DNA of 64,000 nucleotides. It comes from Sipunculus nudus (taxonomy: Eukaryota; Annelida; Sipuncula; Golfingiida; Sipunculidae). Position numbers and translations under genes: made by a program. The first letter of the stretch is position 1. Each line of letters begins with the position of its first letter. Below, piece by piece: positions 36,601-46,157 of the stretch. The notes beneath the pieces were generated by a model. It saw only the letters and a list, made by a program, of their open reading frames with translations, ran no database searches and was not told the DNA's origin. Where the stretch lies: assembly GCA_026874595.1 (NCBI GenBank), contig CM049310.1, positions 47,035,058 through 47,099,057 on the forward strand. Direction: 5' to 3'.

Positions 36601-39600
36601 ATAATAATATGAAAAAAAAAGAATCATAGTTATAATAATAATAAGAAGAAGAAGAAGAAGGAGGAGATTCCGGGCACCAGTGACATCTTAGTGTCTCCAG
36701 ATTTGGAAAAGAAACCTTCTTGAACAGGCTCAGTCCTCTTACCCAGGTCTTCTGACTTGGTAAATGTCGACATTGTCAGTCCATTAATCAATTAGCATGG
36801 TTCCAAAACTCAGAACAAACATTCCACTCTCATGGATTTTTAAACTTTGTATGATTTTCCCCAACAACAAAAATCAGGTTTAAGCCTAGTCCCTCTCAAC
36901 GTAAAAAGGCCATGGTCTAGTACAAACTGGTTCCGTCGTTTAAGATTTTTCTTGTATATAAATCATTTGAAAGACACTCGTCATTACTTTTGGGTTATCT
37001 CGCGGACATGCGAACCCAATATCCAATGCATTCGGGTCAGGGAATAGAGTAAATTTTGCAGGACAGGTACCTGGGTTTGTTGCAGTAACATAGTCATTAT
37101 AGTATTATACATGACTTAATTCCGGTAGCCAAAATACCATAATAACAAATGAGGATTCACAATGATTTCAATGCAAACAACGTCACACAGACGCAATCAG
37201 GTTTGTATGAAAGTTCAAGTAATTAACATTACGCGTTACCTTGAAGCATCAGACCCATGGACGGCTGCGTTTACGTTCATGATATTGGCACGCCGACGGT
37301 CCAGTGTTAAATAAGGACCTGAGGCGTTTACAAATTACATGACCTTGGTGTCAATTAAGGCAGCCCTACATCGTCTAGCGCCTTAACACCACGGACGGGT
37401 GGTTTCCTGAGAAGCCGGAGCCACTCCCGTCACGGTCTAAGACAAATGAATGCGATTCAGTAAATGTCACCATATCATTTGGACGTCCGCCGTATATATA
37501 TGTAATATACTTTAGGGCGCAATGGATATAAATGGCAGAGATATCTAAAATTGACTAACTAATCCTTGAAACCACGACTGGCATAAATGTGCCTATTTAG
37601 ACAGCAAAGTATGCTCTGCTTAATGTGATATAAACTAAAGAACGCAAGGATGAAAATGAATAATAAGATACACAGTAACGAGAACTGGACAATCAGCAAG
37701 AAAGGACGACGAATAAGTAGAAAGATAAAAAATTAGAAATATTTGAATGAAAAACTAAAAATGATAAACACGATTTTACATGATGACATACACGATTTAA
37801 TGATAAAGTTCCCAGATTATATAAATAAAAATTTTCATGCGATTTCAAAATGTAGGAAACTCTGTTATATTGTAAGCAGCGTCTTGTCCGGCTCTGCATT
37901 ATGAGCAATGAAAAAAAAATATGATAAGTCTATAGTCCTTTCATCCCTTCATATCCACCTGCTTTTTGCTGTGAACATTTTTATTAATTACATTTCAATG
38001 GAAACAATTATAGTGTAGAGCAGAGGGTTAAAGAACCAAATTTTCAACAAGGTTACTAAATCCCAACCTTACACTCTACTTGAGAAACAGAATTTTCTGA
38101 AAATATGAGAAATCTGTCTACATTTTACAACGTGTCAGACCCACTTACGGCGGTCAAGGTCACTAGTCACATGCATAAACAGCCTCGATTGACAGCTGCT
38201 GATTGGATGATGTCGTGTAAACATTCTAAAAATATAACCATCTAAAACAAAGATGACTGCTCATGTAGGGAAATATCAATTCTGGCAGATCATTGTGAAA
38301 AGACTGAAAAGTTGTGAGATATAAACTGGGGAGTTATTGTAAAATTCTTAATTGCCATATTACGTTGTCACTTCCACATGTAATTTTCAAAGATGTAATT
38401 GAGAAATATAAAATTTTAAGAAAAATTATCTACTAAAAAAAAACAAGTGGAGTGCAGGTGGTGAAACGGACTATGATATACGTTCAGCTTGGTATTGCAC
38501 TAGTCCATGCAGAGTGGTAACTATTTAGTTGTAGCTGCTTGCATAAAGAGTCCAGTATATAATGGAATAATTGGTACTGGGCGGGCCGTGGTCTGTTTTC
38601 GTGGTCTGTGTATTAACAGCTGGCAGGCAGACCAGGGTTCCGCACCAAATCAGTGTTGTTTACCTGGACTGTCCTTGGCTAAATTGGTCTTAGCCTATAT
38701 ATCATACACTCAAAAAACAGATTGGTTAAATATATAACCAATTTAATTGGTTAAGCCAGTTTTGGTCGTTTTAACCAAGATATTGTTTATCTAAACCAAT
38801 GCATTGTTAAAGTACTAACCAAACCAGTTGGTTGTTTTGACCAATTTTTATTGGTTAACAGAATAAAAATAGTGCATGTAGGTTTACCCAATATATTGGT
38901 CAATTTATAACCAAAACATTGATTACTTTAGCACACATACAGTGGAACCCCACAATTACGACCACCCTGGGGACTGAGCAAAATGGTCGTAATTTGGGGG
39001 TGGTCATATTTGTGAAACTCTTACCGTGGTCGCATATAACACGCTGATATTTAATGTGTATCAGAGTTTATCTATTGCATATCTTTAATGTGAATTATAA
39101 CAAAATATTTTACCTAGCGATGGACCTTTATTATGAATGTTTTTTTTGTGTGTGTAGCTGAACATATTTATTCATGATAAAAATTAATATACATGTACAA
39201 ATACGTAGTGACTGATAATTAACAAAAAATAACACAAAGGAAATACGATTACAACCTACTGAATGCATATTGAACATAATACGTGGCTGTCATATATTTA
39301 GCCTTCCGCTTGAGTATATATTGCGTGCACTTGAGTTTTCCCGACGCTAAACTGCTTAGTTTATACATTTTACTGACTGCTCAATACTCACTGTCAGTAA
39401 GATATGAACACATATAGGATTAACTAGGTCGTTAATTTTACCAATGAGGATCGAACAATATGTGATTAGTTGAAATATTAAGCCCACAACCCCACACTTA
39501 GGCTAGCTGTAATACAGGTGATCACTGAGGGGCAATTAGCATCTGACCCCAGGTCGGACCGGCTCGTTAAGTAATCAGGCCGATGGTTACCCTCTTTGAT

Positions 39601-41856
39601 CTATAACCTACACCTCAACGAGTCTCAGCGAAGACACCGAGTCGGGAAGATATGCGGAACCAGATTAACCCTCGGGTTAAGAAACCTTGTTACCCGCTTT
39701 GATCTTTCGTTAAGGTGCCTGTGACAAGACGCAGCCATTGACTCGTGACAAATGTTGTTTCAGTACTTCTCGGTGGTGGTCGCATTAGCGGGGTCGCATC
39801 AGCGCTGGGGCCAGGAAATCTGGTCGTAATTCTGAATTCAGGGGTGGTCGTAATTTTGAGTCATTTTTAAACATAAATAAACTAAAAACAATTCGGGACC
39901 AAGCAAAATGGTCGCAATTGAGGGGTGGTCGCAATTGTGGGGTGGTCGCAAGGCGGGGTTCCACTGTATATGACCAATTTGGTTGGTTGAGATGATATTG
40001 GTTGATTTAACCAACACATTGGTAATTTCAACCAACTTGTAACCAAACACATTGGTCATTTAGACCAATTTTGATTGGTCGACCGTTTGGTTGCATATAT
40101 TTAACCAGTTTTCTTTGTTAAGTTAAACAAAGGTTGATTTTATCAATATGTTATTTTACCAACTGATTGGTCAAGCACTGACCAAACAGATTTGTCAGTT
40201 TTAACATCAGAGAGAAAAGTGCTCCAAATCATACACAAGGGATGCAAGCTTCACTGGCTGAGGGGCAAAACGTCTGACTTGTATGCGAGAGTTCACAGGT
40301 TCGAGTCCAACACCGGCCGGAATTGTGTTTCCTCTTGAAACCCACACCAGAGCAACCCGAGACTGAAGAATGACTTACAAGAAGACTCCCAATCAATCTG
40401 AAGAATAAAGCAACTGAAAAGGGGACTGAAAATAGCAGTGCAAACACAAATGTGTCCACTAGTCTGACCAATTTGAATTGGTTCATGTGACCAATTTTAT
40501 TATCCGATTCAACCAATTTGTTTTGGTTGACCTCAACCAAAGTACATTGGTTGAGAATAACCAAATTATTTTGGTCAAACTGACCAATTTTGCTGGTTTA
40601 AATAATCAGCTCTGTTGGTTGCTCTGACCAATATATAGGTTAATTTGACCAATACCTGTTGTTTGATTACGACCAAAATAAATTGGTTGTTTTAAACAAT
40701 AAATTGTTTGGACATATTTTGACCAATTAAATTGGTTGGATTCAACCAATCTGTTTTTTTGAGTGTATCAGGTCGAGGTTACATATTCAGAAAAGAAGTA
40801 TTTATGACTTTTGCAGTCGGTCTGGCTCAGAAAAATGCTTATGGGAAATCTTTTAATCGGTGCACCATGTAGCCCATGCGTATTCTGGTCCAACTTCTCC
40901 TCAAGAAAAAGCCCCTCGAAGAAAATTTTATAGCACATATTCAAATCTACAGAATAAATCTCATATCTCGACAAAAAATGTATATTCCACTAAAATCATC
41001 TCTGGTTCATGCGTTTATTTAACATAAGTAAGCCTGACAGCCAATATGAAATGACGTTTACATAGCGCCTTCGTAAACAGTGACAGTGTCCATGAAAAGA
41101 GATGTAATACGCAACTCTTGGATGAGAGGCCCCGGCATATATAGATTTAGCAGTAAACGTAATGACATTTGAACAAGTGTCTCGTGCAAACCATTTAATA
41201 TTTTTTTCCAAAGCACATATCGACTGTTTTAATTCGAATGTGCAATGTTGCAGTATGCTCAGAGAGTTCATTTAACACCAATTAAGTTTTGTCATTAGGC
41301 ATAATTAACGATTTTCACGGAAACATATCTGTAGCATTTTTATATCATACGTTTGCAACTTTACGATTTATTATGAAATATGAAATCATTATAAAACATG
41401 ATGATCGTTGCATTTTTTGTTAGGTGGCTGCCATACACAAAATTAGTTTTACATATATCTTTTAGGTTATACTATGGACAGTGCAAAATGTTGCACACCT
41501 AGAAGGCACTTTTTGATTTCTTTGTTTAATATAGATTTTACCGAAACGTTATATTTACGGGTACATCTTATGTTTATGGACAATATGATAATATTATAGT
41601 GAAAAATAGTGGTTCAAGAGAATAATAAACGAATTGCAAACAATAGTCAAGGGACTTAACAGTTTTGCAGTTGTATTCAGGACCAGGTCCAACCAAAGGG
41701 GGAGGGGGTCTGCACGGAATGTAATTTAGAGATTATACTCCTTAAAGAAAAAAATATAACAAACTAGAGAGACTTAACTTTTGAACAAGAATAAGTAATA
41801 TTACATTAATGAGAAAAAAACGGTCTCCCTGTTGTTTAGACTACCGGATTCCTGAT

Positions 41857-41937
<81 letters not shown>

Positions 41938-42192
41938 AACTTATCCGAAAAAAAAAGACAGTAATGTGAAAAAAGGGAGGCTCACATTTAAAGTGACTTA
42001 ATTCTCTCGAGTTCATAAATGAAAATATATCTGGCCGATAGATGTCGCCTGTCTGATCGATAGCCTTGCAACCATCTTGACCATGGGAGCATGTTTACAA
42101 CCAAGCCTCTTAGTTCGAGCAAGATTTTAATATATTACTTACAGATTTGCGTGCTGGACTCTGTTACAACTTCCTCCTGACATCGTACTCAT
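21998..42192 (-). CDS. GLS: Glutaminase, kidney type, with substituted catalytic lysine
   Basis: Serine-dependent glutaminase (glutamine to glutamate plus ammonia). Fifteen coding exons sum to 1647 bp, 548 residues: 42143..42192, 34705..34813, 33841..33974, 33192..33321, 31449..31528, 30861..31024, 29625..29716, 29253..29311, 26068..26134, 25726..25776, 25040..25216, 24354..24485, 23591..23745, 22679..22819, 21998..22103. All borders are GT-AG and all phases fit. An EF-hand-like helical region precedes the glutaminase fold, and ankyrin repeats end the protein ([15 protein letters not shown]). With a constant offset of 104 to human GLS the ligands Tyr249, Ser286, Asn335, Glu381, Asn388, Tyr414, Tyr466 and Val484 are kept (Y145, S182, N231, E277, N284, Y310, Y362, V380). 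Lys289 is Thr185 ([10 protein letters not shown]). The N-terminus is short with no obvious mitochondrial presequence. The tail QFTV could be a class II PDZ ligand. Confidence 0.93.
22679..22819 (-). CDS. GLS: GLS exon 14 (ankyrin repeat)
   Basis: 141 bp with a TTTCAG acceptor and GTAGGT donor. It encodes [20 protein letters not shown] and PPNPKDR, a typical GLS ankyrin repeat. Confidence 0.95.
23481..23500. repeat. 20-nt poly-G run
   Basis: Uninterrupted G tract in intron 13 of GLS. Proline-rich open frames on the minus strand here come from this run. Confidence 0.9.
23591..23745 (-). CDS. GLS: GLS exon 13
   Basis: 155 bp with a TTTCAG acceptor and GTAAAT donor. It encodes [19 protein letters not shown] and [16 protein letters not shown], the join into the ankyrin region. 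It is required by phase between exons 12 and 14. Confidence 0.92.
24354..24485 (-). CDS. GLS: GLS exon 12
   Basis: 132 bp with a TTTAG acceptor and GTAATC donor. It encodes [20 protein letters not shown], then [11 protein letters not shown]. The usual GVAGGI is SVSGAV here; the Val484 equivalent is kept. Confidence 0.95.
25040..25216 (-). CDS. GLS: GLS exon 11
   Basis: 177 bp, 59 codons, with a TATAG acceptor and GTAAGT donor. It encodes [20 protein letters not shown] and [13 protein letters not shown] with the Tyr466 equivalent. Confidence 0.95.
25726..25776 (-). CDS. GLS: GLS exon 10
   Basis: 51 bp, 17 codons, [17 protein letters not shown], with a TTCAG acceptor and GTACAT donor. Tyr310 corresponds to Tyr414. 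It is too short to stand out in a simple open-frame scan. Confidence 0.92.
26068..26134 (-). CDS. GLS: GLS exon 9
   Basis: 67 bp with a CATAG acceptor and GTGTGT donor. It encodes [20 protein letters not shown] with the Glu381 and Asn388 equivalents; the tetramer-interface Asp386 and Tyr394 equivalents are also kept. Confidence 0.94.
26135..29252. other. GLS intron 8
   Basis: About 3.1 kb, AT-rich. No repeat element or coding sequence recognised; small open frames lack conserved motifs. Confidence 0.5.
29253..29311 (-). CDS. GLS: GLS exon 8
   Basis: 59 bp with a TCACAG acceptor and GTAAGT donor. It encodes [19 protein letters not shown], matching the AGNEFVGFSN segment. Confidence 0.93.
29625..29716 (-). 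CDS. GLS: GLS exon 7
   Basis: 92 bp with an AACAG acceptor and GTAAGT donor. It encodes [18 protein letters not shown]; Asn231 corresponds to Asn335. Confidence 0.94.
29811..29840. repeat. (CA)n microsatellite
   Basis: About 15 CA units next to a short TA run, in the GLS intron between exons 6 and 7. Confidence 0.9.
30861..31024 (-). CDS. GLS: GLS exon 6 (catalytic Ser, substituted Lys, gating loop)
   Basis: 164 bp with a TTGTAG acceptor and GTACGT donor. It encodes [16 protein letters not shown]: the Ser-x-x-Lys motif reads S-C-S-T (codons TCT TGC AGT ACG at about 30974-30985). It also encodes the gating loop [15 protein letters not shown], which differs from the human loop at R317, F318, K320 and F322. 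Confidence 0.94.
31047..31081. repeat. (TAA)n microsatellite
   Basis: AATAATAATAA tract just upstream of GLS exon 6. It creates a poly-tyrosine artefact in the minus-strand frame. Confidence 0.9.
31449..31528 (-). CDS. GLS: GLS exon 5
   Basis: 80 bp with an AG acceptor and GTAAGT donor. It encodes [20 protein letters not shown]; Tyr145 corresponds to substrate-contacting Tyr249. Confidence 0.93.
32150..32450 (-). mobile_element. tRNA-derived SINE-like element with triplicated B-box
   Basis: On the minus strand an A-box-like TGGTACAGGATAGAGC lies at 32416-32431, followed by three copies of GAGTTCGAAT (32394-32403, 32381-32390, 32368-32377) at a 13-bp period. Only the furthest copy sits at a tRNA-like distance from the A-box. 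The body continues to a small hairpin GGACGGTG...CACCGTCC near 32192-32209. It lies in GLS intron 4. Confidence 0.45.
32508..32546. repeat. (TTA)n microsatellite
   Basis: About 12 TTA/ATT units next to the SINE-like element. The poly-Tyr end of a plus-strand frame comes from it. Confidence 0.9.
33192..33321 (-). CDS. GLS: GLS exon 4
   Basis: 130 bp with a TTCCAG acceptor and GTAAGT donor. It encodes [20 protein letters not shown], the link into the glutaminase fold. Confidence 0.93.
33650..33692. repeat. Poly-C plus (CT)n tract
   Basis: Nine Cs followed by about 17 CT units in GLS intron 3, only 150 bp from exon 3. Confidence 0.95.
33841..33974 (-). CDS. GLS: GLS exon 3
   Basis: 134 bp with a TTACAG acceptor and GTAAGT donor. 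It encodes [10 protein letters not shown] and [12 protein letters not shown], corresponding to TGLRTSDPR and LDKDLFKK of human GLS. Confidence 0.93.
34505..34613 (+). mobile_element. Truncated HINE-like 3' end
   Basis: TTTACGATTTGTGCCCTG followed by GGTGATCGCTTAAGCTCAGA and the hairpin partner CAGTCAGCTGA. It is the tail of the same family as 34851-36382, left over from another copy. It lies about 90 bp downstream of GLS exon 2 in transcription order. Confidence 0.65.
34705..34813 (-). CDS. GLS: GLS exon 2
   Basis: 109 bp with a TATCAG acceptor and GTAGGT donor. It encodes [20 protein letters not shown], matching the EDLLFYTIAEG helical region of human GLS. It is squeezed between two HINE-like pieces; one begins 38 bp upstream of its acceptor. 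Confidence 0.88.
34851..36382 (+). mobile_element. HINE-like (Helentron-type, non-autonomous) element, copy 1
   Basis: The 5' end has the palindrome TGACCCATGGGTCA (34851-34864) and GCTCAGCTGACT. The core has four diverged tandem units starting about 34994, 35323, 35651 and 35991 (period about 330 bp), each with CAGGTGGCGCCACCAG-like and GGTAACAGAGACCTAATTTC blocks. The 3' end has GGACGGACGACGGACAAAG, GATCGCTATAGCTCAGATGA and a terminal hairpin (36356-36382) ending AGTCAGCTGAGC, the inverse of the 5' subterminal motif. This layout matches HINE elements: subterminal inverted repeats, tandem core, 3' hairpin. Confidence 0.7.
36383..36665. repeat. Purine-rich AAG/GAA tract
   Basis: About 280 bp almost free of C, built from AAG, GAA and AAT units, starting right at the HINE-like 3' end. 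It may have grown from the element's microsatellite tail. Confidence 0.85.
36666..38704. other. GLS intron 1, middle part
   Basis: Apart from the candidate alternative exon at 37240-37280, no gene or element was recognised. Confidence 0.45.
37240..37280 (-). CDS. GLS: GLS alternative first coding exon (1b), candidate
   Basis: ATG followed by [12 protein letters not shown] and two bases before a GTAACG donor, the same phase as exon 1a. An in-frame TAA lies upstream. Joined to exon 2 it gives 545 residues. It could be a chance match (one in three by phase alone). Confidence 0.35.
38940..39966. mobile_element. pogo/Tc1-type non-autonomous element nested in the TTGGT element
   Basis: Inverted ends CAGTGGAACCCC (38940 on) and GGGGTTCCACTG (to 39966), flanked by TA on both sides. 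Subterminal TGGTCGTAATT / GGTCGCAATT repeats occur at both ends. The CAGTGGAACC end and TA duplication fit Tigger/pogo-like elements. No intact transposase frame. Confidence 0.8.
40250..40320 (+). mobile_element. tRNA-like SINE head
   Basis: A-box TGGCTGAGGGG (40255-40265) and B-box GGTTCGAGTCC (40298-40308), 32 bp apart, both close to the RNA polymerase III consensus. It sits in the right arm of the TTGGT element. No clover-leaf acceptor pairing was found, so it is not called a tRNA gene. Confidence 0.55.
41859..41935. repeat. (TA)n microsatellite
   Basis: About 38 TA units in GLS intron 1, about 210 bp downstream of exon 1a in transcription order. Confidence 0.95.
42143..42192 (-). CDS. 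GLS: GLS candidate first coding exon (1a)
   Basis: Encodes [16 protein letters not shown] plus two bases before a perfect GTAAGT donor, phase 2, as exon 2 needs. An in-frame TGA lies upstream, so the first ATG is the start. The peptide has no clear amphipathic presequence. Supported by phase and donor only. Confidence 0.55.
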
Positions 42193-42854
42193 GAGTCTTG
42201 TCCAATTAATTACAGCTGTTCTCCTTCAGATTATCCTCTGTCTTATCATCACCGTCAGCCGGAGAGCTTGGAGGGTCATTGCCGATGCACCGGGTGGGTT
42301 CATACAGGGTTCAGAGGGCAGAGGTCATATCCTGCGTGCACTTGGCTGAGAGGGATTCCAAAACATTGTTGTGGCGACTGTTCACTTGAATGTTTGGTTT
42401 GAGTATATAAATAATAAATGGGAATGGGTGACAGAAATTATCTTTTTTATCTTTTTTTGCACACTAAAAATGTAATGCAAAAATTTTGTTACTTCTTCGG
42501 TAAAATTGCGCAAGGTCTTAAATTTCTTTGTTTTATCTCGTCTTCAATATTAATTTTCACTATTTTATTAATTTTGAAAAAAATAATGATTTCGAGTGGA
42601 ATTTTAAAATGTTATAATAAAAATACACATGTTGCAGACATACTGGTTGTTTATACATGCCGGAAAATACACTATTCATCTAAAATGTGGACCTGATAAC
42701 ATTACTGACGACCTGTAATATCGTATTATATCCTAAAATAGAAATATGACAATGTCATCAATGAATAATCATAGTGATGCCATTATGTTTCATGTCACTC
42801 CTTTAAATATTTCTTAACCAATAACAATGATTAAAATAATAATAACGTGAAATG

Positions 42855-42891
42855 ATAATAATAATAACGTACAATAATAATAATAATAATC

Positions 42892-42956
<65 letters not shown>

Positions 42957-42965
42957 CATAATAAT
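42855..42965. repeat. (TAA)n microsatellite
   Basis: Long AATAAT tract with a few substitutions, upstream of GLS exon 1a. Confidence 0.95.
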
Positions 42966-43455
42966 ACTACAATAATAAAAATTGATCGAGGTAAAAAAAA
43001 ATATATATATTTATACAATTGAACAGAATGTGAAAAAATACAATGTATACACACAGTATATAATGGTAATATGGGCATTCTTTCATATTTAATTGTTTTC
43101 ATATGGTGCTTTTTTTACAGTATGGAACTTGTTAGGATAAAACAGGTTTTTTATATGACGAAATAAGATTAATATATTTGTATTAAATACAATATAATAT
43201 GTCTAAAAAAATGTCATATATTGCCACATTCCATTCTTTGTCATTTTTTAAAATATATTAACATAACTCTAAATGATCGTTTCAATATGTTACCAGCATA
43301 TTTGGCAATATATATTTAATAATAGTATAATGTATCTACATTTAAATTGATGCACTGATGGGGACCAAGTGCACTGGAGGCTCTCTGCAAACTCAAAATC
43401 TGCCAGTTGCCTTCGGGCATGAAAAACATGTGGGGTTGTTTACGACGAGCTGTAT

Positions 43456-43528
43456 CACGTGAGTCCAACTTCACGTGACTTAGTCATCACGTGTGGCTAG
43501 GACATGCTTTTTCCCTTCGGGTCACGTG
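43456..43528. promoter_or_regulatory. Cluster of four CACGTG E-boxes
   Basis: CACGTG at 43456, 43472, 43488 and 43523. The first three are spaced exactly 16 bp apart. The second sits in TTCACGTGACTT, close to the TFEB/CLEAR consensus. Between the second and third is TGACTTAGTCA, an inverted AP-1-like half-site pair. It lies about 1.26 kb upstream of GLS exon 1a. bHLH-zip factors (Myc/Max, USF, MITF/TFE) bind such sites; the target gene here is inferred. Confidence 0.5.
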
Positions 43529-44029
43529 TCTCTCTAGGAAATGGCACAAACACGCCGAACTTGCAAGAGTAGTTTAGTGTAGAGTCAGTGACCCTCTGGG
43601 TCTCGTTGACTTAGTGCGCCGGGGAGCAAAACAACAGCTGAATCGGCGATCAGCTATTCGAATTCACTGAACGGCAGTCACGTTAGTTGTTTATTTAGGG
43701 TATGTTCAGTGGCAGGCCGATTTGTTTACAGAAAGTCATGTGGTAGCTGTCTGGTATTTGAAGGAACTCAATTATACAGCGCACCAGTGTGCTATACTGA
43801 TATTGTTATACCTTTATGATCAACGAAGCCATATTTTATAAGAAAATATAATGGTTGAAAATATGAATAATAAGCTTACGAATAATCGCCGGATATTAAA
43901 TATAAAAAAGTTTAGATTTATTGCATGTTTTTATTTAAAAAAATAGCTGAACAAGTTTTCAGTTTGTAACATAAAATAACAAAAGTAGAAAATATTGAGA
44001 TGATATCATGTTCTGGGAGAATCGAGCAT

Positions 44030-44030
<1 letters not shown>

Positions 44031-44066
<36 letters not shown>
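44031..44066. repeat. (TA)n microsatellite
   Basis: TA run in the GLS-GLUL intergenic region. Confidence 0.9.
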
Positions 44067-44069
<3 letters not shown>

Positions 44070-45299
44070 TATATATATATTATAGGGATATCTTCAAATA
44101 TGGTAAAAACGGCGAAAAATCAGGTGGAGATACATTTTTCTATTACTTATCGTATCATCATTAGTAGATGAATGGGTATGAATTTAAAATTAAAAAACAG
44201 GTATAGGAATAGGAATGTTCATATACATTGTGTATTCATTATAAAGGTGTATATGATCATCAAAAATTAGTTATAAAGTACATATTTTTTAAGATTTCTT
44301 GTGAACCGACACCCCTTTAGAAGAAAAACAGGTTAGAATAAATACAATAACAGCCCTTCTGGTATAGGTCTAAATAATCTTACTTGTATATATACATAAA
44401 TATGTATATATGTTTGTGTTTATTTAAAGATTGAGCTCTAAAAGCATCCACACGAATATAATTAAGATGCCTTGTACTCATGTAACCCATATTTCAGTAC
44501 TAGTTATTTAGTGAAAAGATGTCTATACAGCTGTCAACAGCTAAAACTTCCTGATATCAACAAACCTTGAATGGGAACACATTTTACAATTTACCCCTCG
44601 TCAGCAAAGAAAAAGCACACAAATTTCAAAACAATCCTCGGGGCCTGTCATGAGTGAACAATTATAATTTCTTTTAAAACACCTGAGGTTTGTAATCTCT
44701 CAGCGATCGCAAGGGAAGCCTCCCGAGGTAAAGATATTAATATTAAAACTAGGTAAAAATGAATAAATAAATACATAACTATCATATGCAAATCTGTCAA
44801 CTGTGACTAATAATTTGACTAAGTTCCTGTTTGGAAATCAGCTGTATATCTAACGTAAACACTGACAAGGAATAAAAACATGAAAGCCCCTCAACTCTAA
44901 TATAAGGTCGCCTTCTTTTAATGGGAGAGGGTAGATTGGAATATAGGTGGCGCTATACGAAACCTTTACAACTAAATATAGACTTCCAAGATCAACAAGC
45001 ATACAACTGATGAAGATTTCTGAGAAATCTAAATAAATGAAATCCTAATCAAATTAATTAAGGTGGTATCATAAATCCTAAACTCACCCTCCCCCTCACA
45101 AAAAGAGAATATTAGTGTACTTCAAACATAACTCTCGCAAGCAGCAGTAGAAATGAAAACGGTGCGAGTCGGAATATATTTATATATATATATATAATTC
45201 CAAGATTTTTTCCAGTCAAAAAGATGGGACCTGCGCCCTCTTCCCGTTTCCAAATCCTCCCTTGCTAGCGGAGGTTGTGGCGCTCTGACCATTTCTCGT

Positions 45300-45306
45300 T
45301 ATTATA

Positions 45307-45366
<60 letters not shown>
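45300..45366. repeat. (TTA)n microsatellite
   Basis: About 21 ATT units in the GLS-GLUL intergenic region. Confidence 0.95.
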
Positions 45367-46157
45367 TTACCATTTCAATTAATTTGAAAGATTTTCTATA
45401 AGTAAACTAGTTTTGTAACAGTGAGATTTAATATATAACTTAAATAATTAGTTTTTATTTTAGTCATGGATATGCGTTGCTCACCGAACCTGGACAAAGA
45501 CGGGACCGACGCTCGACGTAAACATTACAGACAGGAACTAAACGAACTTGCATATACATCCGTATAATTATATATAAAGCCCTAGATACCATATATCTAG
45601 CACAAATCTAAGGAAAACTCCTTATGCATTTGTAAAAAGGACTATTAAGGACAGGTGAAGGCGAACGTTCTTTATTACAAACATTGAAGATAATCATGAC
45701 TCAATACTTGCAAATGACATACATAATGATGCGTTTGCAAGGTTTGGTACAATTCTGATTCATGACATTAAAGACAATTAAAATTATAAAAATGGGATGA
45801 CCTAGTGTCATGGCTGAACTAGGTGACAGTGGCCTAATTATGAAGAAAATTGTGTTAACTAGCTACAGCGCAGTGCTGCGTGGCAAATAAGAATTGAACT
45901 GTAGCCAGATATGTGGCCGTATCTAATTCGTAAAAAAAGGATGTACTGATAAATATGAGCAGAAAGGGGTCAATGGCATTCAAATGTTAAATAGTTGCAG
46001 AGATTCGTATGTCCCTGCTTTCCAACAAATTGAGTCAAAACCAAGACTCTGGATGCTGTAAGAACCACACGATGCCTAAAGTCAAGGCTTACTTGGGAAC
46101 AGGACCTTGAGAACAATGGGTAAGGTCATGGCTAAAAGAGTCACTTTAAACACTCTA

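Larger units (their letters stand above)
38705..40767. mobile_element. TIR element with dense TTGGT/ACCAA arrays, interrupted by a pogo-like insertion
   Basis: Ends ACACTCAAAAAACAGATTGG (38706 on) and the matching inverse ending GAGTGTA (40767). TCA flanks both sides (38702-38704, 40768-40770). Both arms hold many copies of TTGGT and ACCAA spaced about 20-30 bp. The left arm is 235 bp and the right arm 800 bp, split by a nested element (38940-39966). The right arm holds a tRNA-like SINE. No transposase seen, so non-autonomous. Confidence 0.7.

Noticed and set aside
40250-40320. Functional tRNA gene
   Set aside because: A- and B-boxes are present but no acceptor-stem pairing was found and it sits inside a transposon arm, so a SINE is more likely.
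45463-45567. Small plus-strand frame after a splice-like acceptor, with RRKHYRQELNELA resembling a basic helix-loop-helix start
   Set aside because: 34 codons only, no second helix or neighbouring exon, and the resemblance is weak.
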